Assembly (NCBI GenBank): GCA_949361645.1
Contig: OX442429.1
Span: 6,894,290-6,958,289, forward strand
DNA: 64,000 nt
From: Spongilla lacustris
Lineage: Eukaryota; Porifera; Demospongiae; Spongillida; Spongillidae
Direction of reading: 5' to 3'
The translations under genes were made by a program, and so were the position numbers. The stretch's first letter is position 1. Every line of letters starts with the position of its first letter. The notes under the pieces are model-generated. The model ran no database searches. It saw only the letters and a list, made by a program, of their open reading frames with translations, and had not been told where the DNA came from. Shown here one piece after another: positions 22,443-34,280 of the stretch.

Positions 22443-25400
22443 ATGTCGAGTCGCTTCAAGACGTCCAAGTATCGTACCGCCTTTAGCTATGTGTACAAGA
22501 AAGAGGCGAGTGCACCATTGCTGAGTAGTGCCACCCAATTAACACACGTTTTCCCTCCAAGTTTTGGGGTCAATGACCTGAACGTTGGCTCCAACCTGAA
22601 TTCCAACGGACACCACATTGCTTCCAGCTGTCAGTACGTAGCATTCAACCACGACTCAAACAGTAAGCCACTGGAGTGGTGCCTTATTTACTGCGGCAGT
22701 CTTGTCAATGTGTAGGACACTTCCTTATAAAGCCCCTCTTCTTCTTTCCACACGCGTACACGCTCTCGAACTCTTGTATAGGTCAGGGGAGCATAGCGGT
22801 CCTTCCCCTGGGCATTTTCTCCAGTTTCCCGTTAATTGCGGGTCACGCGGGCTTTGTGACCAACTTTGCCTTCTCCCCCTTTGACGACGCCTTGCTGGCA
22901 ACGGGGGCGGAGGACAGGCTCGTTAAGCTATGGCGCATCCCAGATGGCGGCATTGAAGGTGTCTATTCCTCTGCGGCAGCTACCCTTGGTCCGATGGAGG
23001 TACGCTTGGCTATTATCAATCGTAGCTAGGTATTAAACAGATTTATATCTTATATTTGAAGTCTCGAGTCGAGGACATAGCGTTTCACCCTGCCGCGGAC
23101 AACGTACGTAGGGGCCTACATTCGGCTAAGTTTCCCTATATTACTTTGCTCTCCGCTCCTTTCTGTCGCAAATTAAGGTGTGTGCCGTGTCTGCGGGCCC
23201 TTGCGTGAAACTTTGGGATCTCGAGAAGTGTGCGCAAAAAGCTGGTGAGGGATATATATATTTTGTGGTGTGTATGTGTGTGTGTGTGTGTGTGTATGTG
23301 TGATTTGTGTTTATTTGTGTGTGTGGTTTGTGTTTATTGTGTGTGTGGTGTTTTGTTATTGTTCTAAAGTGACCTATTGATGCACTGACTAAAAATAGTA
23401 CATGTAACCATGAGCATTGTGTAACTTGCAGCGATGGGTGGCCATGAAGACACAGTGCAGAGCATCTCCTGGCATGGGGATGGCACCCTGTTGGCCAGCA
23501 TTTGTAAAGTAAGGCTGATAACAGTCATTCTCACTTTGCCTGTATTCTTTCATCTATTCCTACTCTCCCTTCTCCCCCCCCCCCCCCCCCCACCACTACA
23601 TCTCTCCTCTTCCCTACTCGTAACCTTTCAGGATGGAAAGACAAGGAAGCTGCGTATTTTTGATCCACGAGCAGGCCAGTGCATCAAGGTAGTGCGCACA
23701 CTGCTGTGGTCTCACTTCACACATGCATACCTATAAACACTGCCGTACTCACACCTGCACACCTATTTATCCGGTCCCTGCAGGAAGGAACAGCTCACAC
23801 AGCCCTCAAGGATGCCCTCAGTTTTGTGGCTAGGTGATACCAACTTCATCGCAACAGCAGGATACGGTGTTGTGAGTATCTTTTTCTTATTCCTTTACCC
23901 GCTCCTCTCCTCCACACCTCTTCTCTCCATCTCTCTTCTCCACCTCTTCTCCCCCCCTCTTGGCCTTCTTCCCATTCCTCCATCTCATATGAAATATCAC
24001 GGTTTTCCGTAGACAAGGGATTTCGAGCTGGCTCTGTGGGACATCCAGAATATGGCCAAGCCTGTTGCACTTCAGACATTGGGGAGTGCTACAGGGTGAG
24101 TTGGGAGGGTAGAGAGGCTAGCTTCCAGAGTTGTCAGGCTTTTGTTAATTTTTGTTCAGGTCTCCAATGCTATTCTATGACAAGGATAGCCAGTTGCTGT
24201 TCACAGCAGCAAAGGTACGTTTACGTTGGAGTGTACGTTACAAAGGCTTTTATTAGTGGGCATGCTCGCAGAGTGAATCCACCATCCACTTCTTTGAGCT
24301 AACGGACAAAGCACCTTACCTGTCAAAAGGTACTGCAGAGTGCCCCACCCACCTCACATCATGATGACATCATCATGCTCGTGATCATGTTTTCTTTCCC
24401 CAGGCCCTCATGTGTGCCAGTGCTCTACCCTAGGTCAAAGGCCTTGCAACTGTTCCCAAACGAGCGGTTGATGTCATGGCATGTCAGGTAGTCAGGTTTC
24501 TCAGCTTGCTCAAGCGGCAATTATTCCCATTGGATACCATGTCCAAAGAAAGGCATGTTCTTAACTTCTTTGATTGTGTGCCGTATTGCATTTAACCCTT
24601 AACCCTTTAAACACTTGTCACTCTCCTTGTCATGTTGCCCAGCAACTGTTCTTGCTTGGCTTCTCTCATTTATATCCCATCTACAGTCACCTGCTCTCTT
24701 CTCATATTTGCCTCCTCCCCTCACCTTACATTTGCCTCCTTCCCTCACCTTACATTTGCCTCCTCCCCTCACCTTACATTTGCCTCCTTCCCTCACCTTA
24801 CATTTGCCTCCTCCACCTCACCTTACATTTTCACCTTACATTTGCCTCCTATACCCACACCTAGCATTTGCCTCCTCCCCCTCACCTTACATTTGCCTCC
24901 TCCCCTTCATCCTACACTTCTCTAGTCTACATCTGAGTTCCATGCTGACCTGTTTCCTGACACCCTTGGTGGTACCCCAGCTATGACTGCCCAGCAGTGG
25001 TTTGATGGTGCTAATGAAAAGGCAAGGAAGTACCTCCTGCTGTGTGGGCAGCTGCCATTCCTCTGTGTACCATCAGGTAGCTTTGGTGAGCTTGAATCCT
25101 GCAAACTTGAAGAAGCCAGCTGCTGCTGACAAGAAGCCAAGCTGTGGAGGTGAAGCCAGCTGCTGACAAGCCAGCCACACCCCCTACAGCAAGGACACCA
25201 GCTGTTGAAAAGCCAGCTCCTAAAAGCCAGCTCCTGAAAAAGCCAGTTCCTGAAAAGTTGCCATCAGTAGAAAAGATGGCTGCACCTGCAAAGCAGGAGC
25301 CCGTTGGTCGGTCTAGCTCTTCCTCAACCCACCAGCCAGAGGCATCAGATGTGGCTGTGGCTACTCCTGATGAGGTATTCACGTGTCAGTCAGTCATACC

Positions 25401-28400
25401 TCCTTGATTTTGCTTTGCCTCCTCCCAGACCGTGTCCTCACCCAAGCCCAAGGCAGCGCTTAACATTGTTCGATCCTCCAAGGTGAGGCATGTGGAGGGA
25501 CGCATTGCGCACAAGAGCACACACATCGAGAAGCTTCCCAAGATGAACACAACCGAGAAGCTTCCCAAGATGAACACAACCGTGCCAGGAGACAGCAACG
25601 CCTTCCAGGTAAGGGGGGAGGGAGGGAGGGGGAGCCACAGAGATCGAGGGTGGGGGGAGGGGAGCCTCAGAGATGGGGATGGTGCATGAGGAGATACTAA
25701 TTACTGCCACACTGGGAGGGGAGGGGGAAAGATAAAACAAGCTGGATTCAGACATTTTTTTCCTCACCAGGCAAACAAGGAGCTGGTTGCAGTGGTGTTA
25801 GCTGTTCCTGGAGGCCAGATTGGTGTTTTTGATGTAAGATGCAAGGTTCATCTAGTTTGTATCCTGTGTAAACCTCCCTCCCTCCCTCTCTCCCCATCCT
25901 CCCTCCCTCCCTCCTTCCCCCTCCTCCCTCCATCCCTCCCTCACTCACTCAACTCACTCACTCACTCACTCACTCACTCACTCGCTCGCTCCCTCCCTCC
26001 CTCCCTCCCTCCCTCCCTCCCTCCCTCCCTCCCTCCCTCCCTCCCTCCCTCCCTCCCTCCCTCCCTCCCTCCCTCCCTCCCTCCCTCCCTCCCTCCCTCC
26101 CTCCCTCCCTCCCTCCCTCCCTCCCTCCCTCCCTCCCTCCCTCCCTCCCTCCCTCCCTCCCTCCCTCCCTCCCTCCCTCCCTCCCTCCCTCCCTCCCTCC
26201 CTCCCTCCCTCCCTCCCTCCCTCCCTCCCTCCCTCCCTCCCTCCCTCCCTCCCTCCCTCCCTCCCTCCCTCCCTCCCTCCCTCCCTCCCTCCCTCCCTCC
26301 CTCCCTCCCTCCCTCCCTCCCTCCCTCCCTCCCTCCCTCCCTCCCTCCCTCCCTCCCTCCCTCCCTCCCTCCCTCCCTCCCTCCCTCCCTCCCTCCCTCC
26401 CTCCCTCCCTCCCTCCCTCCCTCCCTCCCTCCCTCCCTCCCCTCCCTCCCTCCCTCCCTCCCTCCCTCCCTCCCTCCCTCCCTCCCTCCCTCCCTCCCTC
26501 CCTCCCTCCCTCCCTCCCTCCCTCCCTCCCTCCCTCCCTCCCTCCCTCCCTCCCTCCCTCCCTCCCTCCCTCAGCTAAGCAAAGCTGGTCGTCTCGACAC
26601 TGATGCCCTGCCCACCTTGCAGAATGTGGCTTCTGTTATGGACTTTGTGTTTGATCCCTTTGACAACAGAAGGCTGCTGGTAGCATGTGATGATGCACGC
26701 ATACGTGTGTGGAAGATCCCCAAAGATAGTGTTGGGCAAACCTATTCTGAGCCAGAATTTTACCTGATTGGTAGGTGCATATTCAGTTTGTTCTCCCTCC
26801 TCCCACCACATCACTTCCATCAGGACTCCCTCCCTCCCCCCTCTTTACCTCCCTCTTTACCTCCATCTCTTCCCCAGGCCACCAGGAGAAGCCCAACATC
26901 CTCAGCTTCCACCCTCTGGCTAGGTCCATCCTTGCCTCTAGTGGATATGACTGCCGTCTGTACATATGGAACGTTGACACCAAAAAAGTCGCCATTACAC
27001 TGAACCCTGTGAAGGAACCAGTGGGTGGTACCTTCATTCCCCTATGCTGCTGTAGCATATCTTTTAATTTCACTTTCCTCAGCTATTTTCAATGGCATGG
27101 AGTCCATGTGGACAGTACTTGGCCACCATCAGCAAAGACCACAGCATCAGGGTGTACGAGCCTAGGGCATCCAACCAACCCATTAAGGTGCGGAAGGAAG
27201 AGGGGAGGGGAGGGGGTGTGTCCCATCCTCCTCATGATGTGGGAGGGGTCTCAATGTCCCCTTGATATGCAGGAGGGGGAGGGACCTGAAGGTAGCAGAG
27301 GGGCGCGGCTGCTCTGGTTGGACAAGGAACGCATTGTGATATCCGGGTTCAACAAGTTGAGTGAGGCAGTGGCTATTGGGAGCATTTAAATAACACCATC
27401 ACCCTTTGAAATGTGCTATGCACATGTGCTACTCCTGCATTACACATTCCTCTCTCTCCCTCTTTCCCACCAACCAATGACCCTCGCAGGAACAGTTTGC
27501 GCACGCTTAGTGTGTACAGTGTGGGTGACATGAAGGCGCCGCTGTCTGTGGTTGGAACCAACATATCTCCAGCTACCCTGATGCCCTTCTATGACCCAGA
27601 CACTCACTTGCTGTACCTGACAGGCAAGGTGAGTCATATCACCCTTGGACCCCCTGGAGGGAGGGGCAATTAAATTGGTGAACTTGTTACCTCCTATGGT
27701 TGCCAGGGTGACCACACCATATTGGCTTATGAGTATGTGGCAGACCAAGACCCATACCTCTTTGAAGTGACACCTTTCCCCTGTGGCTCCCCTCACCAGG
27801 TTCTGACCACAACGCACACACCGGTCTTGTTTTAAAATTTTTCCTTCTGGTGCAGGCAATCAGCTTCTTGCCCAAGACAGAGTGCGATGTGAAACTGGTT
27901 GAGGTGGCCAGGGGTGTGCGGCTATGTCAGGCCACTGTTGAACCCTTCACACTCAGAGTACCCAGGGTGAAGGTAAACATATATGTGGGTATGTGTGTGA
28001 GTGTGCCTAGGGGGTTCCTGGGGTAGAGATATAAGGGGTGTGTGCCTATGGGGTTCCTGGGGTAGAGATATAAGGGGTGTGTGCCTATGGGGTTCCTGGG
28101 GTAGAGATATAAGGGGTGTGTGCCTATGGGGTTCCTGGGGTAGAGATATAAGGGGTGTGTGCCTATGGGGTTTCTGGGGTAGAGATATAAGGGGTGTGTG
28201 CCTATGGGGTTCCTGGGGTAGAGATATAAGGGGTGTGTGCCTATGGGGTTCCTGGGGTAGAGATATAAGGGGTGTGTGCCTATGGTAGAGATATAAGGGG
28301 TGTGTGCCTAATGGTAGAGATATAAGGGGTGTGTGCCTAATGGTAGAGATATAAGGGGTGTGTGCCTAATGGTAGAGATATAAGGGGTGCCACTACTGCC

Positions 28401-29036
28401 AATGCGGGGGCTTATAGCACTCCATATACCCCTAGCTGGACGAGAGGGGTACTGTATGGGTCCACCCCATCCCCCCCCCCCCCCCAGCCCTATTCCTGGA
28501 TCTGCCACTGGTGTGTGTGGATAGCCATTTTATTAAAGTTTACTACTCTATTGTAGACTGAGTTTTTCCAAGATGATCTCTTTCCTGACACTGTTGTGGC
28601 CTGGGAACCAGTCATGACTGCAGATGAGTGGCTTTCTGGCGGCAACAAGGCACAGAGGACCATCTCCCTTCGCCCTGAAGGGATGAAGCTATGTATGTGT
28701 GCTGTCCGCGATCACATGCATAGTCATGTGACACAATGTATAACACACACACACTGCAGTGAGTGAAGGTCTGAAGGAGGCTGCCCCTGTGGCCAAGAAG
28801 TACCAGAGCTTTAGCAAACAGTACAAGACAGATCAAGAGAAGAAGGATGAAGTACGGTCTGCACCTCTCTGCCCTTGCCCCTCCCCTCCTCCCCCTCTTC
28901 TGTCATACATTACATCATCCCTCCTTCCCTGCAGTTGCTTAGTGCCATGATAACTAAGATGGGGGACAAGGATGAGAAGCCTCTTCCCCAGTCTAAACAA
29001 GAAGGTGTTGATAGCGATGAGTGGGAAGATGACTGA
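22443..29036 (+). CDS. CORO7: coronin-7 homologue (two tandem beta-propellers)
   Basis: 25 exons: 22443-22662, 22782-22999, 23062-23103, 23178-23244, 23432-23508, 23632-23688, 23803-23871, 24013-24095, 24160-24214, 24272-24329, 24404-24552, 24926-25021, 25077-25374, 25429-25608, 25771-25833, 26575-26770, 26878-27020, 27083-27187, 27273-27355, 27490-27628, 27707-27799, 27856-27972, 28557-28692, 28760-28851, 28935-29036; about 978 aa. First coronin unit: RFKTSKYR start, WD strands, then FHADLFPDTLGG. A Lys-Pro-Ala linker follows, then a second unit (LPTLQNVASVMDFVFDPFD to FFQDDLFPDTVVAWEP). It ends in an acidic Trp tail (DSDEWEDD), Arp2/3-binding-like. In animals CORO7 acts at Golgi/endosomes and on actin. 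Two small frame slips in exon 11 (about 24434 and 24498) and an extra A near 25138 in exon 13 break the raw frame. Introns after exons 11 and 12 are GC-AG. Confidence 0.93.
23574..23591. repeat. 18-bp poly-C run
   Basis: Homopolymer C inside the short CORO7 intron before exon 6, serving as polypyrimidine tract. Confidence 0.85.
24705..24920. repeat. 24-bp pyrimidine-rich minisatellite
   Basis: About 8 units of ttacatttgcctcctcccctcacc in the CORO7 intron, ending just before the exon-12 acceptor at 24924-24925. Confidence 0.85.
25522..25575 (+). repeat. 27-bp perfect in-frame duplication in CORO7
   Basis: The codons for EKLPKMNTT are duplicated exactly in exon 14. Identity at every position implies a recent event. 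It lies at the start of the second coronin unit. Confidence 0.8.
25875..26573. repeat. giant (CCCT)n tract used as polypyrimidine tract
   Basis: From 25990 to about 26572 the sequence is essentially pure CCCT (about 145 units, one extra C near 26440). A CTCA prefix precedes it. The tract runs straight into the CORO7 exon-16 acceptor AG at 26573-26574. The 400-residue Pro-Ser open frame here is an artefact joined to a real exon. Confidence 0.95.
28010..28385. repeat. 39-bp minisatellite decaying to ~30 bp units
   Basis: Seven units of tggggttcctggggtagaga type (39 bp) followed by four shorter ones lacking the ggggttcctg block, in the CORO7 intron after exon 22. Confidence 0.9.
28390..28513 (-). 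mobile_element. terminal fragment of a hAT-type non-autonomous element
   Basis: On the minus strand it begins ACCAGTGGCAGATCCAGGAA followed by a G-rich run, a terminal sequence style common to invertebrate hAT MITEs (CAGTGGCGGATCCAGG). The other end is lost in the minisatellite. Assignment rests on recalled motif similarity. Confidence 0.35.
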
Positions 29037-30289
29037 TTGTGTGCTGCCATCTTCCATGGCAGGAAAATTGTATTTAGAGATTTTGTGCCACAATGTAAAA
29101 GCTTGTATGTGTTCTATTATTGGTTTACTATAAACTTACAAAGAGCCTTACCATAGTTTTGGAATTTGTTGCAGGGCAGGTTAAATTTCTCCCTCTCTAG
29201 TATTGGCCCCAGATCCAACAGACACAGCTGTGGATAGATCATGTCTGTACGTAGCAGTGATGTAATCTAGCCGCCATTATCCTTAACCTAGATCTAAGGT
29301 CAATTGTTTAATGATACAGTACATGGTACATGTACGTACAACTGCACCTTGCACCAACTCTACTGCATGGTTGACAAATAAATAGGTTCACTGCTGAATT
29401 GGAAAGTGGTCTCCATAGTACCCCTTCATGAAGTATACCAAATCTATGGCTTCTCTCTCCCCCTATGCACACAAGTTGAAATATTGTGTGCCACCTCTTG
29501 GGGACACTACTGAGAGCACAGCATGTCCCCTGTAGGCTGCCACCATAAGCATGGCCTGCAACACCCTCAAGTGGACAATGATAGCCATGGACCCAGTCTG
29601 GTTCTTCTCAGGCTTCCTGTGGGTATGCTGTTCCTAGAAGTAAGCACTCCGCAACACACCTTCAAACTGCAGTGAGGGATACCAGCCATTGAAAGACATG
29701 ATGTACACACCCACACTACACACAAACAGTACGCATAACACATGCTACCAAGCTGAAGTGACTATTGCATAGGGCTAGCCTGTCATACACACAATGGATC
29801 ATCATCAATAATGCCATTGTAGATGTTGTAAGATGATAACTTACTGCCCAACAGTAACATGCGTTTAACAATGCACTCACCCAAAACAACACACTGACAC
29901 ACACATACACACTCACATCACACACACATACACACTCACATCACACACACATACACACCACATACACACACACACACACACACACTACTATGGGGTGTTT
30001 TATTCCAAATGAATTTTCAAATCATGAACACACACACGCCAAATTCTGTGCATAATACATATGTGTTTTCACGTTTTGAGACTGATGACACACGCGCTCC
30101 ATGTGGCACTGCACAGGTTCAGAGCTGAGGTGACTGCACTTCACACCATGAAGTGGAAGTAAGTTGTTAAGATGTATGCACTGAAGCCTTTCCTCAGTGG
30201 TGACCATGATTATCTGTATCTACTGCTCTGACCAGTGCAAGTGGTAAGCTGGATATTATAGGCATATATTGTATCACAGGAAAACAACC
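29037..30289. other. intergenic, CORO7 3' flank
   Basis: A possible CORO7 polyA signal AATAAA lies at 29377-29382. Beyond it, small minus-strand open pieces (29465-29690, 30022-30207) do not join into a convincing gene. A CA microsatellite occupies 29880-29990. Confidence 0.5.
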
Positions 30290-31064
30290 ATGCCTGTGGT
30301 GCCTAGTGACACTAGATCAGTTATGGACACTAGTCGTCTGTGTGCCCGCTGTTCCTTGGACCCAATGTTAACTGACTATCAGCAGTTTATTGCAAGAGAT
30401 ATCGAGAATGCATTAACGAGCCATTCTTTAACATCCCCCCTCTCTCAGGTACCATATATGATCACAACTATTTTAAAATGTATTCTGATATCTGACTTAC
30501 TTGCAGGTCTGTGTTCCTGGCTTACACATCACTCAAGGTATATTCCTGAAGCTCTTTTTCTATATTGCCACAGAATTGACATAGACCCCAATTTGACGAG
30601 TATTCCAAGCCACTTAAACAAAATGATTAGTGATTTGGAAACAGTGCATCTTGAAGAGAAAACCCTTCAACAGTTAGCAACCTAATGTTCAATTTCTGCT
30701 GGCAACTTCACACCATTCATTGGAAGTCACCTTGAACTCTGGCATGAGAGGAGAAAAGTGAGTTTTTTTTTTTCCAACCCATCATTTGTTCTAAAGGAGG
30801 ATCAGAGAAAGCTTATCACAGAGACTGTCAAAAAGGGTGCATCAAGAGAGTCCAGTCTTGCTTGGATTTATTTGGTGTGTCACCAACGCTATTATGGTGG
30901 GATTTTCGTTGGAAACCATGTCCACAAAATACTTAAGGTGCTACTAGTCATGGACGCATGGCAAAAATTAACCATGTATTTTTACATATATATTACAGCC
31001 CTCCAATATTGAAGCCCTCTGCTCATGCATATTATCTGCAATGGCCAACTCACCAGAAAACTAG
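30290..31064 (+). CDS. orphan six-exon gene, 171 aa
   Basis: Exons 30290-30448, 30507-30537, 30585-30672, 30727-30757, 30797-30937, 30999-31064 join with GT-AG introns of 36-61 bp, agree in phase and total 516 nt. The apparent stop codons near 30583 and 30684 fall in introns under this model. The protein starts MPVVPSDTRSVMDTSRLCAR, is mostly helical in composition (LNKMISDLETVHLEEKTLQ; RKLITETVKKGASRESSLAW) and ends with a conserved-looking GGIFVGNHVHKILK block. No signal peptide or membrane span is visible. I do not recognise the family. The 54-bp intron after exon 3 has a ctaat branch-like site but a weak donor. Confidence 0.5.
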
Positions 31065-32400
31065 GCAGTCCTCACACTTCTGAATCAGTGCCACTCCCTC
31101 CCTGTACACTGCCACACCTGATAAAGCAACTTTAATACCGGTATTCCGACGTCCATAACTCACACATAAAATCGAGTAGTAACGTATTGACAACAAAACG
31201 TCGAAGAACAAGTTCAGGTTTCTTTTTCACACAAAGTCATCTGGAGGTAACGTTTTACTAACTGCTTTCTCTGTGTACTAGTACTTGCCTTGTTACTTTG
31301 TGAAACCAGGTGATTCATAATTTACAAGCCGATTCAAACAATTTTTTTTTTCCCAAGGTACTAAGGCGTCGTTAATGTTATGGACTAAATTAAGTGAGCT
31401 AGGTGCTTAATTGGTTAATATTCGCAGCGGGCGTGGACCTAATCATATCAGCTGTTTCAATGTAATTGGAAAGAGCCGTTGTACTACTACCCTGAAGCAG
31501 CGCAAGGACTTCAGCTATTCTAGCGCGCTCGAGAGGCTGAACCCACCACAGTTGCGGCTTCCCCCCCCCCCCCCCCCCCCCCCCCCGTGACGTTCGCTGG
31601 CCGGTCGACTTTTTTCTGAGTCGTTACCTGCATGTGACTGGCTTCATTTCTCGTTGCGTGTCCGGCGACTCCACCCAGCCGAACGGTAAGCCTATGTTGC
31701 ATACTGACTCGACTATACAACCGAACCTGCACGCACGATACCTATAGGCCTACTACGTCGCACGCTTCCGAAAACCGCCCAAAGGCAACAGAAGCAAAAG
31801 TGTGGAGTAGAACCGACCAGTACGTACGTGGACCAAGTCGTAGGTATATATGCTTGCTTGAATGTCGATACATGTATTCATGATAGCTAATCTAGTGCGC
31901 AAACCGCATCGGCATGCAGCAGAAACAGAAGTGTGGAGAGCTATCCTCAGTACGGACGTGGACCACTGCCTTCAGTGACCAAATGCACGGCATTATTTTT
32001 TTGCTGCTGTAAGCTGCAAACATATGTACATTCACGACAATAGATCACATCTGATACTGTCATGTCATTGTGATGGGCCAGCCCTAGCGACCCCTAGGTG
32101 TCACTGTGCTCTGGAGATGGTCCTACCACACAGTGATACACTGTATTAAATAAATTCACCATGCAGACCATAGATACGTAATTATTTGCTGTTGTTCGTG
32201 GATGTTTGGGGTAGACATGTGCATACCTTAGAACATAGTGATACACGTGTACTGTATTCAAATGTGCACCACCCAGACCATAGATATATAGACATTTCTG
32301 TTGGTTACCCACAGTTAGGCATGCCTTAGACTTGGAGCAGATCAGCTAAGCAACATGGCAGGGCAGAGGAGTTGGGCACATGGCCTTCAGAAGATCACAC
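31065..32400. other. intergenic with a 26-bp poly-C and degenerate short duplications
   Basis: Poly-C at 31561-31586. Two imperfect copies of a ~70-bp segment (around 31765-31835 and 31905-31972) share gaagtgtggag and gtacggacgtggacca-type cores. Another pair sits near 32130-32185 and 32240-32300 (cagaccatagata). No gene seen. Confidence 0.5.
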
Positions 32401-32419
32401 CACACCAACAGCATCAGTG

Positions 32420-33185
32420 AGGAGTATACATGTTTGTGTGTGTGTACGTACATACATGTATGTACCTGTGTGTTGCGTGCATATGTGTGTGTTCTGTGTG
32501 GTATGTGTTTGTGTGTGCATATGTGGGTACGTGCATATATATATGTATGTAGATATGTATGTGTTTGTGTTACGTGTGCGTATGTGGGTACGTGTATGTA
32601 TGTACATATGTACCTGTGTGTTGCGTGCATATGGGTGTGTTCTGTGTGTATGTGTTTGTGTTACGTGTCTGTATGTGGGTACGTGTATGTGTTTGTGTGT
32701 TGCATGTATATGTGTGTTCTGTGTGTACGTGTTTTGTATTGTGTGTACGTGTGTGTGTATGTGTGTGTATGTGTGCACGTGTGTGTATGTGTGTACGTGA
32801 ATTTGTTGTGTGTGTGTGTTGTGTGTATGTGTATGTGTGTTGTGTGTGTTGTGTATGTATGTGTGTGTTGCATGTGTACGTGTGTGTATGCATGTATGTA
32901 TGCATGCTTGCATGCATGTATGTATGTATTTATGTATATATGTATGTATGTATGTATGTATTTATGTATGTATGTATGTATGTATGTATGTATGTATGTA
33001 TGTATGTATGTATGTATGTATGTATGTATGTATGTATGTATGTATGTATGTATGTATGTATGTATGTATGTATGTATGTATGTATGTATGTATGTATGTA
33101 TGTATGTATGTATGTATGTACGTACGTATGTATGTATGTATGTATGTACGTACGTATGTATGTATGTTTACATGTATATATGTAG
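32420..33185. repeat. GT-rich to (GTAT)n microsatellite tract
   Basis: Imperfect tgtgtgtacgtg repeats grade into about 180 bp of nearly pure GTAT (32940-33120). All open frames here are Cys/Val/Tyr/Met low-complexity artefacts. Confidence 0.95.
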
Positions 33186-33989
33186 CTGTATGTACGTGTG
33201 AGTGTTGTGAGAACACATGCTGTATATAATCTCCACCACATTACTAACACACAGCAAGATAAAGTACTGATTCCACTAGAAACTTGGGCTTTGTTTGCTC
33301 ATTTACATGCACGTACATACAGACATACACACGAAGTACACATATGTACATGCCTCATCCCCTAATATGTTGTACCATTGTACAAATGTTTGTTTGTGCA
33401 TGTGTGTGTGTCTGTATGTGTTTATGGTTGTGTCTTTATGTGTGCGTGTGTATTTGTGAGTGCCTGACTGCCTGCACCCCTGTCTGCTGCTTGAAATCTA
33501 TCTAGCTATTCGAGGGACATCAGTTCCTAGCTGGTGACCTCTATCTGGAGGTACATGTTTTTTCCTATCTTGTCAGCCAAACCACTGAACTCACTGAACA
33601 TTACTCAGTCTAATAAATCAGAAGGTGTTTACATGCTGCTTGGAGTTGGAATGGATGATGGATGAATTGTCAGTTTGAAAAAATGGAATGGTCAATGTGG
33701 CTTCACTGAGCAATTAAACCCACTGAAATGTTGAATGGCGTTGCATGTAGTATAGTCTTGGTGTCTTGTGTGGACATTAAAACTGTTCACTGTTTCTTCT
33801 CCCTAAATGTGACTGTACTCTATTGTATGCGTGTATGACATATATACGTACAGTTGCAATGAAATATTACAAAGTCGATATGGTACATCCGCAATAGTGG
33901 AATCAGGTGTTTTGCTTATCACTTCAAGTCATACATAGGACCACTAACCTATGTCCTGACTATGTTTGTGAGTTTATATGTATATATGT

Positions 33990-34280
33990 GTGTGCAGTGT
34001 GCATGCCTGCATATTTATGTTTGTGTGTGTGTTTGTTGACAGGTTTGTGAATGTGTACTGTGTGAAAGGTGTGTGTGCTCTGCACATAACTGTTATGTGC
34101 ATGTGTAAAAGCTGTGTGTATTTGTGTGTGTGTGATGTGTGTGCATGTTGTGTGCATGTCTGCATATTTATATTTGTGTGTTAGTTGACAGGTTGGTATT
34201 GTCTCTGCTGTGTACGAAAGGTGAGCATTCTGCATGTATCTGTTATGTGCATGTGTAAAAGCTGTGTGAGTTACTGTGTG
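33990..34280. repeat. ~180-bp tandem duplication, GT-rich
   Basis: Two imperfect copies, each with gcctgcatatttat, a gttgacagg core, gtgaaaggtg and gttatgtgcatgtgtaaaag in the same order. Confidence 0.75.

Noticed and set aside
25792..27003. 403-residue plus-strand ORF rich in Pro-Ser
   Set aside because: It is the CCCT microsatellite read through in one frame and joined to parts of CORO7 exons 15-17 in mixed frames; the real coding segments are spliced out of it.
29465..29690. Possible minus-strand two-exon gene (MSFNGWYPSLQFEG then RKPEKNQTGSMAIIV)
   Set aside because: The two pieces do not agree in phase at the visible splice sites and no further exon supports them.
30022..30207. 61-residue minus-strand ORF
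   Set aside because: No splice partners, no recognisable motif, and length expected by chance.
30574..30757. In-frame TAG/TAA as evidence that the orphan gene is a pseudogene
   Set aside because: Moving the acceptor to 30584 and recognising a 54-bp intron at 30673-30726 removes both stops and keeps all phases.
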